Source: DATJCV01 sp963707665
Lineage (GTDB): Bacteria > Pseudomonadota > Gammaproteobacteria > Burkholderiales > Burkholderiaceae_D
Length of the DNA stretch: 64,000 nt
Assembly (NCBI GenBank): GCA_963707665.1
Contig: CAVPQU010000020.1
Coordinates: 12,321-76,320, forward strand
Direction of reading: 5' to 3'
Position numbers and translations under genes: made by a program. Under the pieces are notes generated by a model. It had not been told where the DNA came from. It was given only the letters and a program-made list of their open reading frames with translations, and searched no databases. Shown piece after piece: positions 48,203-57,784 of the stretch (within the stretch, counting starts at the first letter, position 1; each line of letters opens with the position of its first letter).

Positions 48203-49450
48203 ATGGCCGAATTTCTCGACGCACTCGAAACCCGCGACCCGCATGTGCGCGAACGCGAGCTGATGGCACAGTTGCCGCAACTGCTGGCGCGCGCGCAGGG
48301 TGCGCCGGGATGGGCGCAGATCCTGGCCGGCGTGAATGCCGCGCAGATCGATACGCGCGCGGCGCTGGCGCAATTGCCGGTGACCCGCAAATCCGATCTG
48401 AAGGATTTGCAGCACGCCGCGATGCCGTTCGGCGGCCTGACTTCCACGCCGCCGCGCCAGCTCGGGCGCTGGTTCATGTCACCGGGACCGATCTTCGATC
48501 CGGAAGGACGCGGCGCCGACTGGTGGCGCTATGCGCGGCCGTTTTACGCGGTCGGGCTGCGCGCCGGCCACGTGATCCAGAACTGCTTTTCGTATCACTT
48601 CACGCCGGCCGCCTTCATGGTCGAGGGTGGCGCGATGAAGCTCGGCTGTGCGGTGATTCCGGCCGGCAGCGGCCAGACCGAGATGCAGGTGCAGGCGATG
48701 GCGGCCTTGAAGCCAGACGCCTACGTCGGCACGCCGTCGTTCCTGAAGATCATCGTCGAAAAGGCGCACGAGATGGGAGCCGACATCAGCAGCCTGCGGC
48801 ATGCGATCGTCGGCGCCGAAGCGCTGCCGCCGTCGCTGCGCGGCTGGCTGCAGCAACACGGCGTGCCGCACGTGGTGCAGACCTACGGTTCGGCCGACAT
48901 CGGCAACATTGCGTATGAAACCGAAACCGGTGGCGCGGTCAATCCGGGGATGATCCTCGACGAAGAACTGATCCTGGAAATCGTCCGCCCCGGCACCGGC
49001 GACCCGGTCGCGGCCGGCGAAGTCGGCGAGGTCGTGATCACTTCCTTCAATCCGGATTACCCGCTGATCCGCTTCGCTACCGGTGACTTGTCGGCCTTGC
49101 TGGAAGGGGGTTCGCCCTGCGGCCGCACCAATGTCCGGATCAAGGGCTGGATGGGACGCGCCGACCAGACCACCAAGGTGCGCGCGATGTTCGTCCATCC
49201 GTCGCAGGTGGCCGAGATCGCGCGCCGCCATCCCGAAATTCTGAAGGCGCGGCTGGTCATCAGCGGCGCCATGGGCAATGACGTGATGACGCTGCAATGC
49301 GAGGTGGAAGATCCGGCGGCGCCGTTATCCGCACCGATCGTCGATACCATCCGCGACGTCACCAAGCTGCGCGGCGAAGTGCGGCTGGTGGCACGCGGTG
49401 TTTTGCCGAATGACGGCAAGGTGATCGAGGATGCGCGCACCTATGAATGA
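48203..49450 (+). CDS. Phenylacetate-CoA ligase-family adenylate-forming enzyme
   Basis: The 415-residue protein has the PaaK-type layout, shorter than ordinary acyl-CoA synthetases: LARAQGAPGWAQILAG and VTRKSDLKDLQ at the start, YVGTPSFLKIIVEKAHEMG in the middle, VVQTYGSADIGNIAYETE (A5-like), RFATGDLSALLEG and KGWMGRADQTTKVRAMFVHPSQV near the end. The Ser/Thr/Gly-rich P-loop is replaced by WFMSPGPIFDPEG, a divergence seen in uncharacterised PaaK-like proteins encoded near liv genes. The substrate is probably an aromatic or other carboxylic acid. Confidence 0.8.
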   Translation: MAEFLDALETRDPHVRERELMAQLPQLLARAQGAPGWAQILAGVNAAQIDTRAALAQLPVTRKSDLKDLQHAAMPFGGLTSTPPRQLGRWFMSPGPIFDPEGRGADWWRYARPFYAVGLRAGHVIQNCFSYHFTPAAFMVEGGAMKLGCAVIPAGSGQTEMQVQAMAALKPDAYVGTPSFLKIIVEKAHEMGADISSLRHAIVGAEALPPSLRGWLQQHGVPHVVQTYGSADIGNIAYETETGGAVNPGMILDEELILEIVRPGTGDPVAAGEVGEVVITSFNPDYPLIRFATGDLSALLEGGSPCGRTNVRIKGWMGRADQTTKVRAMFVHPSQVAEIARRHPEILKARLVISGAMGNDVMTLQCEVEDPAAPLSAPIVDTIRDVTKLRGEVRLVARGVLPNDGKVIEDARTYE

Positions 49451-49638
49451 GCGGTAGCGGTTCGCCGGGTCGACGCTGGCCGCCCGTGCAAGGGTAGCCA
49501 CCAGGGTTGGCATGGTATCGTCTTGACTGTCATTTCACGCGATGGCCGCTTGTTGCGCTGATCCGGGATACCCGCGCCTTGCGGTAAGCCGCGGTGGAAT
49601 GCCCGCGGATGCACACAAGCCTGGACAGGAGAACAGCC

Positions 49639-50430
49639 ATGACCAAACTGACCGTCTATCACATTCCGGTGTGCCCATTCTGCCAGCGCCTGGAAATCCT
49701 GCTGACGTTGAAGGGCCGGCGCGGCGACGTCGATTTTCAGGTGATCGACATCACGCAGCCGCGCCCTGATTGGCTGCTGCAAAAGACCCGCGGCAGCACC
49801 GCGCTGCCGGTGCTGGAGACTACCGACGGCCGCATTCTGAAGGAAAGCCTGGTTATCCTGCAGTATCTGGAACAGCTATTTCCGCAGCTGCCGGTGGCCC
49901 AGGCCGACCCTTATCGGCGCGCGGTCGAAAACATGCTATGTACGCTGGAGCGGGAGTTCGGCATGCAGGGCTATCAGTACGTGATGAACCGGGACATAAG
50001 CCGCCGCGATGCGCTGCGTGTAGCGATGCTGGCGCAGTACGCGCGACTCGATAGTTTCCTGCGGGAGCATGCGCCGGCGAAGGTTTTCCTGTTCGATTCT
50101 TTCGGTTGGGCCGAGACGGTGTTCACGCCGTTCTTCATGCGCTTCTGGTTTCTCGAATACTACGAAGAGTTCGTGCTGCCGGACGATCCGCACTACGCTC
50201 GCGTGCGCACCTGGATCGAGGCCTGTGTTGCCCATCCAGCCGCACAGCAGGTGACGCGGGAAGAGATCGTCAAGCTGTATTACGACTATGCCCAAGGTAT
50301 CGGCAACGGTGTGCTGCTACCCGGCCGCCGCAAGTCTTCGTTCGCGTTCAACCCGGCATGGCACAGCCGGCCATGGCCGCCGGCCGACAAGTATCGCATC
50401 AGCGCCAGCGACGCCGACCTCGGGCTATAA
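49639..50430 (+). CDS. Glutathione S-transferase family protein (GrxA-like active site)
   Basis: The 263-residue protein has an N-terminal thioredoxin-like domain with the CPFC pair in YHIPVCPFCQRLEILLTLKG (about residues 7-26) and the glutathione-site segment STALPVLETTDGRILKESLVILQYLE. A helical GST C-terminal domain follows (about 95-225). The CxxC suggests thiol-disulfide activity like omega- or Clic-type GSTs. AGGAGA before the ATG at 49639 decides the start. Confidence 0.85.
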   Translation: MTKLTVYHIPVCPFCQRLEILLTLKGRRGDVDFQVIDITQPRPDWLLQKTRGSTALPVLETTDGRILKESLVILQYLEQLFPQLPVAQADPYRRAVENMLCTLEREFGMQGYQYVMNRDISRRDALRVAMLAQYARLDSFLREHAPAKVFLFDSFGWAETVFTPFFMRFWFLEYYEEFVLPDDPHYARVRTWIEACVAHPAAQQVTREEIVKLYYDYAQGIGNGVLLPGRRKSSFAFNPAWHSRPWPPADKYRISASDADLGL

Positions 50431-50444
50431 CGCAATCCCAGCTG

Positions 50445-50735
50445 TCACTGTTTATCCGGCTCGGGCGGCGCCGGCGTTCCCGCCTTGCTGCGCTCGCGCT
50501 CCGCATTAGCCTTCACCACTTCCTCCACGCCGCGCTCGCCGTGCATATCGGTGTCGACCAATCCATGCGTGATATCCCAATGCGCCTGCTGCATGTCTTT
50601 GCGCGGACCACTGCTCTGACTATCGGCCGATTCATCGTGCTCGTGCGGCATGCGCGGCGCGGGCGTGCGACTGCCCGGCCGGGTGGTTTTGGTTCCATTC
50701 TTGGGTGCTGGATCCTTAGGTGCTGGATCGGCCAT
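50445..50735 (-). CDS. Small disordered hypothetical protein
   Basis: The 96-residue protein is hydrophilic with Pro, Lys, Thr and Ala-rich ends (MADPAPKDPAPKNGTKTTRPG and AERERSKAGTPAPPEPDKQ) and a possible helix in the middle (MQQAHWDITHGLVDTDMHGERGVEEVVKANAE). I do not recognise it. A perfect AGGAGG about 9 nt before the ATG shows it is translated, probably well. Confidence 0.7.
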   Translation of the reverse strand: MADPAPKDPAPKNGTKTTRPGSRTPAPRMPHEHDESADSQSSGPRKDMQQAHWDITHGLVDTDMHGERGVEEVVKANAERERSKAGTPAPPEPDKQ

Positions 50736-50830
50736 TAGGAATACCTCCTGCAAGACTTCCATCGGTCTCGGATAAGACCGCGTCAGGATTGGAGCCCCGG
50801 CATCCCCAAAGATTCCCGCCGCACGCCGGC

Positions 50831-51133
50831 TCAAGCGCCTTCGACGATGAACAGGCGGCCGATCGAGTTGGCCTGGCGCAAGCCCTTGGCCTTCGTATAC
50901 TCGACCGAGTCATACCAGGCCTGAGCCTGCTCCAGCGACGAAAATTCGGTGATCACGGTGCGCCATTGCTCGTTATGACTATCGTCCGCGCCTTCCAGTT
51001 GGACGCGCCGGCCGCCACGCGCCAGGAAGCTGCCGCCATATTGCGCCAGGCTGGCGGTCGAGAGCGGCACGTAATTGGCATAGCCATTCGGATCGGTTAC
51101 CTGGATTTCGGCTACGACGTAAGCTTTTTTCAT
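50831..51133 (-). CDS. DUF1330 family protein
   Basis: The 100-residue protein starts MKKAYVVAEIQVTDPNGYANYVPLSTASLAQYGGSFLARGG and contains FSSLEQAQAWYDSVEYTKAKGLRQ, the dimeric alpha/beta barrel pattern of DUF1330. Its function is unknown; similar folds occur in small monooxygenases. AAGGAGTT stands before the ATG at 51133. Confidence 0.9.
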   Translation of the reverse strand: MKKAYVVAEIQVTDPNGYANYVPLSTASLAQYGGSFLARGGRRVQLEGADDSHNEQWRTVITEFSSLEQAQAWYDSVEYTKAKGLRQANSIGRLFIVEGA

Positions 51134-51189
51134 CGGAACTCCTTTGGTTAACAGCGGGGAAAAGGACTGATCCATTTCAATGCGGGTCC

Positions 51190-52107
51190 TTAGGGCAGCC
51201 ATTGCATCTCCGGCGAATTACCCATCAGGAACGCCCGGTTCGGTTCGATCGCCTCGCGCAGGTAACTCCACAACGCCGACACCCGCGCCACATGCCGGTG
51301 TTCACTGGCGGCCACCAGCCAGAACGAGCGCAGGATCCGCACCTGCTCATCCAGCACCGGCACCAGGTCGCGGCTTTGCTGGGCCAGGAAACACGGCAGG
51401 ATCGCCAGCGCCTGGCCGTTGCGCGCCGCCGTGTATTGCGCGATGACGCTGGTGCTGCGAAAACAGCGGAACGCGCCCGGCGCGATATTTTCCTCGTAGC
51501 GCAGCTTCGGGCTGAAGATCAGATCATCGACATAGCCGATCAGCGGATGCTGCGCCAGGTCCTGCTTGTCGCGGATTGGCGCATGCGTCGCCAGATAGCC
51601 CGGCGTCGCATACAGTTTCAGCAGGTAGTCGGAGAGCTTGGCCACCACGTAGTTGCCGGTGGAAGGCCGTTCCAGCGTGACGACGACGTCGGCTTCGCGC
51701 TTGGATAAATTGACAAAGCGCGGCATCGGCAGCAGATCGACCGTGATGTGCGGATGGCGCTGGCAGAAATGCGCCAGATGCGGCGCCAGCACGAAGGTAC
51801 CGAAAGCCTCGGTGGCGCCCAGCCGCACCTGGCCCGACAGCAAGCGGTTCTGGCCGCTCAATTCCTCGGTGGCGGCGTACACGGTGCTTTCGACCTTTTC
51901 CGCATACGCCAGCAATCGATGGCCTTCCGGTGTCAGCACATAACCCTGGTTGTTGCGCTCGAACAGCTCGGTGCCGACCTGCTGCTCGAAGCGGCGCATG
52001 CGGCGCGATACCGTCGAGTGGTCGATGCCGAGCTTCTTGGCGGCATCCACCAGCCGTTCGCTGCGCGTCAGTTCCAGAAAAACCCGCAAATTATCCCAAT
52101 CCAGCAT
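51190..52107 (-). CDS. LysR-family transcriptional regulator
   Basis: The 305-residue protein has the LysR helix-turn-helix at the N-terminus (LDWDNLRVFLELTRSERLVDAAKKLGIDHSTVSRRMRRFEQQVGTELFERN, about residues 2-52) and a periplasmic-binding-like effector domain (about 90-295). It is divergent from the binding-protein/mmsA/mmsB genes, with a perfect inverted repeat in the shared promoter region, so it most likely controls that operon in response to a metabolite. The ATG at 52107 starts right at the DNA-binding domain; an in-frame ATG 39 nt upstream would put the operator partly inside the gene. Confidence 0.92.
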   Translation of the reverse strand: MLDWDNLRVFLELTRSERLVDAAKKLGIDHSTVSRRMRRFEQQVGTELFERNNQGYVLTPEGHRLLAYAEKVESTVYAATEELSGQNRLLSGQVRLGATEAFGTFVLAPHLAHFCQRHPHITVDLLPMPRFVNLSKREADVVVTLERPSTGNYVVAKLSDYLLKLYATPGYLATHAPIRDKQDLAQHPLIGYVDDLIFSPKLRYEENIAPGAFRCFRSTSVIAQYTAARNGQALAILPCFLAQQSRDLVPVLDEQVRILRSFWLVAASEHRHVARVSALWSYLREAIEPNRAFLMGNSPEMQWLP

Positions 52108-52141
52108 GGGTGTTTCCTTGTGCAGAAATGCAAATGGCATT

Positions 52142-52174
52142 GGCATTATTGCCTATTGAGGCGGCAATAATGCC
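52142..52174. promoter_or_regulatory. Perfect 12-bp inverted repeat, probable LysR operator
   Basis: GGCATTATTGCC (52142-52153) and GGCAATAATGCC (52163-52174) are exact inverted copies with a 9-nt spacer. It contains the T-N11-A form of LysR sites and lies 35 bp before the LysR start and 46 bp before the divergent gene. Confidence 0.85.
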
Positions 52175-52184
52175 CAACTATACT
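52156..52184 (+). promoter_or_regulatory. Sigma70-type promoter of the binding-protein/mmsAB operon
   Basis: TTGAGG (52156-52161) and TATACT (52179-52184) are 17 nt apart, close to the sigma70 consensus. The right arm of the operator covers the spacer, so a regulator bound there should affect polymerase directly. Confidence 0.7.
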
Positions 52185-52220
52185 GGAATCCATAAAATCT
52201 TTACAACAACGGAGGAGATC

Positions 52221-53438
52221 ATGGGCACCAAAGCAGTGTTGCGTACCGCCTTGCTGGCGGCTTTGTCAGTATGGGGCGCCAGCGCCGGCGCGCAGATATC
52301 CAATGACGTCGTCAAGATCGGCATCCTGACCGACATGTCGGGGCCGTATTCCGGCATGGGTGGTGTGGGTTCGGTGGTGGCCGCCAAGATGGCGGTCGAG
52401 GATTGCCTGAAAGCCGAATGCAAGGGCATGAAAATCGACGTGCTGTCGGCCGACCACCAGAACAAGGCCGATCTGGGCGCGACCAAGGCGCGCGAATGGA
52501 TCGACACCGAGCATGTGGATGCGATCGCCGACCTGACCAATTCGTCGGTCGCGCTGGCGGTGCAGAAGCTGGCCAAGGAAAAAGGCGTGGTGGCGATGTT
52601 CAGCGGCCCCGCCACCACCAAACTGACCACCGAAGAATGCTCGCCGGTCGGCTTCCACTGGATGTTCGATACCTATTCGCAGGCGGTCGGCACCGCTGCG
52701 GCACTGACCAAGCTGGGCAATAAATCCTGGTATTTCCTGACCGTCGATTATGCCTTTGGCCACTCGCTGGAAAAGGATGCCGGCGATGTCGTCAAGGATC
52801 TGGGCGGCAGCATCAGTGGCGCGGTGCGCCATCCGTTGAATGCCAGCGATCTGTCCTCGTTCCTGATCCAGGCAAAGAATTCCAAGGCGCAGGTATTGGG
52901 GCTGGCCAATGGCGGCCAGGACACGGTGAATTCGATCAAGCAGGCGCGCGAATTCGGGATTGGCGGCAAGGACGGGATGAAGATTGCCGCGTTGCTGGTC
53001 TTTCTGACCGACGTCCATGCGCTTGGCCTGGATACGGCCCAGGGCTTGATCTACGCCGATGGCTTCTATTGGGATTTCGATGATGGTGCGCGCAACTTCG
53101 CGCGTCGTTTCGAAGCACTGCATAAAGGCAACAAGCCGACCATGGTGCAAGGCGGCGTGTATTCCAGCGTCTACCACTACCTGAAATCGGTGGCGGCGGC
53201 GAAAAGCGATGACGGCAAGGTGGTGGCGCAAAAAATGCGCGAGTTGCCGATCAAGGACCCGATCATGCACAACGCTTCGATCCGCGCCGATGGCCGCGTG
53301 ATCCACGACATGTACCTGTATCAGGTCAAGACCCCGGCCGAATCGAAGGCGCCATGGGATTACCTGAAACTGCTGGCTACGATTCCGGCTCAAACCGCTT
53401 TCAAGCCGATGGATAAAGCCTGTCCGCTGGTCAAGTAA
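52221..53438 (+). CDS. ABC transporter periplasmic substrate-binding protein (branched-chain amino acid type)
   Basis: The 405-residue protein has a Sec signal (LRTALLAALSVWGASAGA, cut near residue 25) and the type I binding fold: DVVKIGILTDMSGPYSGMGGVGSVVAAKMAVEDC, KIDVLSADHQNKADLGATKAREWIDTEHVDAIADLTNSS, and YFLTVDYAFGHSLEKDAGDVVKDLGG. No permease or ATPase gene is next to it, so it is an orphan receptor that may use another liv system. It starts at 52221 behind GGAGGAGA and leads an operon with mmsA and mmsB, which points to valine or a related short acid as cargo. Confidence 0.88.
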   Translation: MGTKAVLRTALLAALSVWGASAGAQISNDVVKIGILTDMSGPYSGMGGVGSVVAAKMAVEDCLKAECKGMKIDVLSADHQNKADLGATKAREWIDTEHVDAIADLTNSSVALAVQKLAKEKGVVAMFSGPATTKLTTEECSPVGFHWMFDTYSQAVGTAAALTKLGNKSWYFLTVDYAFGHSLEKDAGDVVKDLGGSISGAVRHPLNASDLSSFLIQAKNSKAQVLGLANGGQDTVNSIKQAREFGIGGKDGMKIAALLVFLTDVHALGLDTAQGLIYADGFYWDFDDGARNFARRFEALHKGNKPTMVQGGVYSSVYHYLKSVAAAKSDDGKVVAQKMRELPIKDPIMHNASIRADGRVIHDMYLYQVKTPAESKAPWDYLKLLATIPAQTAFKPMDKACPLVK

Positions 53439-53513
53439 CCCCCGTCGCTGGCACGCGCAACTTTGCGCGCGCCGGCGTTTTTTCAATTTCGTTCACTCAT
53501 CTGGAGCAAAGTC

Positions 53514-55035
53514 ATGAATCAAGTTACCGCCAACGCCACAATCCGCGAAGTCCCGATGTTTATCGGCGGCAAGCGTGTGTCGTCCACCAGCAAGCAATGG
53601 CGGGACATCATCAACCCCGCCACTCAGGAAGTCGTGGCGCGCGTGCCGCTCTGCACCCAGGAAGAAATCGATCAAGCGGTGGCGAACGCGAAGGCAGCCT
53701 ATGCAACGTGGCGCGAGACGCCGCTGGTGGCGCGCATGCGCATCATGCTGCAGTTCCAGCAGCTGCTGCGCGCCAACGTTGCCAAGATCGCCGAACTGGT
53801 CACGTTGGAACATGGCAAGACCCTGCCGGACGCGGAAGGCGAAGTCATGCGCGGCCTGGAAGTGGTCGAGCACGCCTGCTCGATCACCTCGTTGCAACTG
53901 GGTGAAATCGCCGAAAACGTCGCCAACGGGGTCGATGTGTACACCATCAACCAGCCGCTCGGGGTTGGCGCCGGCATTACCGCTTTCAACTTTCCGATCA
54001 TGCTGCCGTGCTTCATGTTCCCGATCGCGGTTTCCTGCGGCAATACCTTCGTGCTGAAACCGTCCGAACAGGACCCGTCCTCCACCATGCTGCTGGTCGA
54101 ACTGGCGCATCAAGCCGGCTTGCCGGACGGCGTGCTGAACGTGGTGCACGGCAGTGCCGAAGTGGTGGACCAGTTGTGCGATCACCCGGACATCAAGGCG
54201 GTCTCGTTCATCGGCTCGACCCATGTCGGCACCCACGTGTACCAGCGTGCCTCGGCCGCTGGCAAGCGTGCGCAGGCCATGATGGGTGCCAAGAACCATT
54301 GCGTGATCATGGGTGACGCCAACAAGGGCCAGGCGATCAACCATTTGATCGGCTCCGCGTTCGGCGCCGCCGGCCAGCGCTGCATGGCCAACTCGATGCT
54401 GATCCTGGTCGGCAAGGCGCGCGAATGGCTGCCCGAAATCGTCGCCCGCTCCAAAGAACTGAAAGTGAATTCCGGCTTGCACCGCGATGCCGACCTCGGG
54501 CCGCTGGTATCCAAAAGCCGCCAAGACCCGCGTCGAACGACTGATCGATACCGGCGTCGAGCAAGGCGCCAAGCTGGTGCTGGACGGCCGCAACTACCAG
54601 GTCAAGGACGCACCGCACGGCAACTTCGTCGGCCCGACCATCTTTACCGGCGTCACCACCAAGATGGATATCTATTCGCAAGAAGTGTTCGGCCCGGTGC
54701 TGGGCGTGATCGAAGTCGAGACGCTGGATGAGGCGATCCAGACCATCAACAGCAATCCGAATGGCAACGGCACCGCGATCTTTACCTCGTCCGGCTGGGC
54801 CGCACGCAAGTTCCAGCACGAAATCGATGTCGGCCAGGTCGGCATCAACCTGCCGGTGCCGGTGCCGGTCGCGTTCTTCAGCTTTACCGGTTCGCGCGCC
54901 TCCAAGCTGGGCGACCTCGGCCCGAACGGCAAGCAGGCGGTGCAGTTCTGGACCCAGACCAAGACCGTCACCGCGCGCTGGTTCGAACCGGATGAAGCGC
55001 ATGGCGCGGTCAACACCACCATTTCGATGAAATGA
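53514..55035 (+). CDS. mmsA: CoA-acylating methylmalonate-semialdehyde dehydrogenase, one frame break
   Basis: An intact product would have about 506 residues. Aldehyde dehydrogenase landmarks are GVGAGITAFNFPIMLPCFMFPIAV (cofactor region), FIGSTHVGTHVYQRASAAGKRAQ, NHCVIMGDANK and the catalytic Cys in GAAGQRCMANSM. The MmsA-specific context and C-terminal FFSFTGSRASKLGDLGPNGKQAVQFWTQTKTVTARWF are present. The frame breaks near 54514: AAAAG should read AAAG, and the protein continues as AAKTRVERLIDTGVEQGAKLVLDGR. It converts methylmalonate semialdehyde to propionyl-CoA at the end of valine breakdown. Confidence 0.92.
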
Positions 55036-55067
55036 CGAGCTGCCACCTTACCTACGGAGACGCATGA

Positions 55068-55968
55068 ATGAGTACGCCAAGCAACGCGGAAATCGCCTTC
55101 ATCGGCCTTGGCCACATGGGCTTGCCGATGGCCCAGAATCTGGTCAAGGCCGGCTTTGCGGTCAGTGGCCATGACCTGGTGCCAGCCGCAGTGGAAAAAC
55201 TGGTGGCGGCCGGCGGCAGTACCGGCGCCGACGCCATGGCGGCGGTGGCCCAGGCCAAGGTCGTGATCACGATGCTGCCGGCCAGCCGCCACGTCGAAGC
55301 CTTGTATCTGGGCGACCAGGGTATCCTGGCTCACGCCCGCCCTGGCACGCTGTTGATCGACTGCTCGACCATCGCGCCGGACAGCGCGCGCAAGGTGGCG
55401 GCCGCCGCCGCCGAACGCGGTTTCGAGATGCTGGATGCGCCGGTTTCCGGCGGCACTGCCGGCGCCGCCGCCGGCACGCTGACCTTCATGGTCGGCGGCA
55501 GCGACGCCAGTTTCGCCCGTGCCAAGTCGTATCTGGAGCGCATGGGCAAGGCGATCTTCCATGCCGGCGCTTCCGGCAGCGGGCAGACCGTCAAGGTCTG
55601 CAACAACATGCTGCTCGGAATCCAGATGATCGGCACCTGCGAAGCGATCCGGCTCGGCATCGCCAACGGCATGGACCCGAAGGTGCTGTCGGAAGTGATG
55701 AACAAGAGTTCCGGCCGCAACTGGGTGCTGGACGTGTATAACCCCTGCCCGGGCGTATCGGAAACGGCGCCGGCCAGCCGCGAGTATCAGGGCGGTTTTG
55801 GCGTCGATCTGATGCTGAAGGACCTTGGGACTCGCGGTTGAAAACGCCCAGGCGACCGGCACCACCGTCGCGCTGGGCGAACTGGCGCGCACGCTATACC
55901 AGCAGCACAGCGAATCGGGTGCCGGCGGGCTGGATTTCTCCAGCATCTTCCGCGCGCCAAAAGCTTAG
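55068..55968 (+). CDS. mmsB: 3-hydroxyisobutyrate dehydrogenase, one frame break
   Basis: An intact product would have about 299 residues. The NAD-binding start is AEIAFIGLGHMGLPMAQNLVKAGFAVSGHD, followed by the substrate-site DAPVSGGTAGAAAGTLTFMVGG and GSGQTVKVCNNMLLGIQMIGTCEAI, which holds the catalytic lysine. An extra T near 55827 (GACCTTGGG) breaks the frame 46 codons before the end; it resumes as LAVENAQATGTTVALGELARTLYQQHSESGAGGLDFSSIF. It oxidises 3-hydroxyisobutyrate to methylmalonate semialdehyde, the substrate of MmsA 32 bp upstream. Confidence 0.92.
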
Positions 55969-56253
55969 TTTTTCTTCTGTTTCTCCCCACTGGCAGCCGG
56001 ATCGTTGGCCGCCAACCCGCTGCCGACGCCGCCAGAGAGCGACGCGGCGGCAGGATTTTTTCCTCGCCTTTACCGGACCGAAATGGCAGTTACGGAGCGG
56101 CCCGCGGCCGTCGCCTGGTCTGTCCCATCGACAGGATGACTGCAGCGAGGATGCGGACTGCCGCCTCCATCTGTTCCATGCCGAAGCCGCCCAGCCGGTA
56201 CCATGGAAGATGGCCGACAGCCCGCGGAATACACGGACGAGCAGGAGATTTTT

Positions 56254-56610
56254 ATGAGCGATACCAGCGGTGATTTCATTTTTACCTGCCACGCCGACCT
56301 GCCCTGGACGCCGTCCAAGTTCGCGCGCGGCGTCGAGGTGAAAAACCTCGGCAAGGCCAATGGACGAGCGATGCAGCTGGTCCGCTTCCGGCCCGGCGCC
56401 TCGTTCCCGGCGCACCTGCACACGGACGCCGAATTCCTGTTCGTGCTGGACGGCGAAGTGATCCAGAACGGCCGCCGCCTGCATGCCGGCTGCTCCACGG
56501 TCGCGCCCGCCGGCAGCCGGGACAAGGAATTTATCAGCCCATCGGGCGCCACCTTCCTGCTGGTCTATGCCTTGAGTACCAGCGAAGGATTCACCGTCCA
56601 GACAGACTAG
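56254..56610 (+). CDS. Small cupin-domain protein
   Basis: The 118-residue protein is a single cupin barrel. The metal ligands are in FPAHLHTDAEFLFVLDGEV (two His and a Glu, about residues 49-67), and the second cupin motif is in GCSTVAPAGSRDKEFISPSGATFLLVY. It resembles anti-sigma ChrR-type cupins and small dioxygenase-like cupins, without a partner sigma factor gene nearby. AGGAGA before the ATG at 56254 decides the start. Confidence 0.82.
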   Translation: MSDTSGDFIFTCHADLPWTPSKFARGVEVKNLGKANGRAMQLVRFRPGASFPAHLHTDAEFLFVLDGEVIQNGRRLHAGCSTVAPAGSRDKEFISPSGATFLLVYALSTSEGFTVQTD

Positions 56611-56689
56611 CGCTCCGAAATTTTTGCCTGCCCGTTAAGCCTCGCAGATCGGCCGACATCGGCCTCCACTACCGAAAGATGTCCGCACC

Positions 56690-57307
56690 ATGTCCTTGTT
56701 CGCCTTCGCCATCGCCGCCGTCATCCTCGCCATCACCCCTGGCCCCGGCATTGCCTACGTCGTCGCCCGCACCGCCGCCGGCGGCCGCCCGGAAGGGCTG
56801 GCCTCGTGCTTCGGCACCGGCATCGGCGGCATGTTCCACGTCCTCGCGGCGGCGCTTGGCCTGTCGCTGATGGTCGCCCAGTCCGCCGCCGCCTTCAGCT
56901 TGGTAAAGTACCTCGGCGCCGCCTATCTGGTCTATCTGGGTATTCGTCTGCTACTGCGCCAGGATCGCGCGCTCGTGGCACCGCCAGTCGCTTCCCAAGG
57001 CGCCCGCCGCGCGCTGTTCGAAGGCATCGTCGTCGAAGCGCTGAACGTCAAGACCGCGCTGTTCTTCCTGGCGTTCCTGCCCCAGTTCGTCGCGCCGGAC
57101 GCACCGCTGGTGCCGCAGCTGGCGCTGCTCGGAGGCATTTGCGTCGCGCTCAACACGCTGGTCGACGTCCTGGCTGTGTTCGCGGCGGATCGCCTGCTCA
57201 AGCCGAACGCCGCCCGCGCAGCGCGCGCCGGTCTGCTGACCAAGGCGTCGGGTGTGACCATGCTGGGGTTGGGGGCCTACTTGGCACTGGCGCGGCGGGA
57301 GGTTTGA
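56690..57307 (+). CDS. LysE/RhtB-family amino acid exporter
   Basis: The 205-residue protein has six membrane helices and the family pattern LAITPGPGIAYVVARTAAGGRPEGLASCFGTGIGGMFHVLAAALGLS (about residues 12-58), YLGAAYLVYLGIRLLL and FFLAFLPQFV. LysE/RhtB proteins export amino acids such as threonine, homoserine or lysine. It is the last chromosome-like gene before the lower-GC accessory block. Confidence 0.9.
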   Translation: MSLFAFAIAAVILAITPGPGIAYVVARTAAGGRPEGLASCFGTGIGGMFHVLAAALGLSLMVAQSAAAFSLVKYLGAAYLVYLGIRLLLRQDRALVAPPVASQGARRALFEGIVVEALNVKTALFFLAFLPQFVAPDAPLVPQLALLGGICVALNTLVDVLAVFAADRLLKPNAARAARAGLLTKASGVTMLGLGAYLALARREV

Positions 57308-57784
57308 GCCGGCGTTGCGACGGAGTTGCGAAAGCGAGCAGGGAACTCGAACGTTGGTAGACTTCACTCGGTGTAACCGCAAAAGATATACAGGCGAATC
57401 ATGCAGAACTAGGGCTTTCATGTTCAATAGTGAGACGGATGTGTTGGCTCATATTGGCGCGCGGCGCAGTTCGTCCAAAAACGGACATCAAACATTGCAC
57501 CACATTGCAGTCGTACAGTGTCTGTGATGTATCCTATTCGAGCAACGATAAGCAGTACGCAGCTCGTTCCGAAAGAAGCGTTTGACCTTTACGGTTCTCC
57601 GCCTAACTAGAAGGGAACAATATGCCGGCCATCGGTCGGAACTACTATAGGGAGAGCCATCGGGCCTGTCGTGTTCCGCGCCTATGGGACAGTTCCAAGG
57701 GTAGATGAAAATTTTGTCGTCTACTTCTAGTTGGGCGTACAGATAAAGTTCGAATGACGGATTTTAGAGTCAGGAGGGATTTAG
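57308..57784. other. Junction and upstream region of the accessory operon
   Basis: In these 477 bp the base composition visibly drops from the GC-rich backbone. No gene, integrase or direct repeat is seen. The operon promoter should be in the right half, and a strong ribosome site (CAGGAGGGA) ends the region. Confidence 0.5.
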
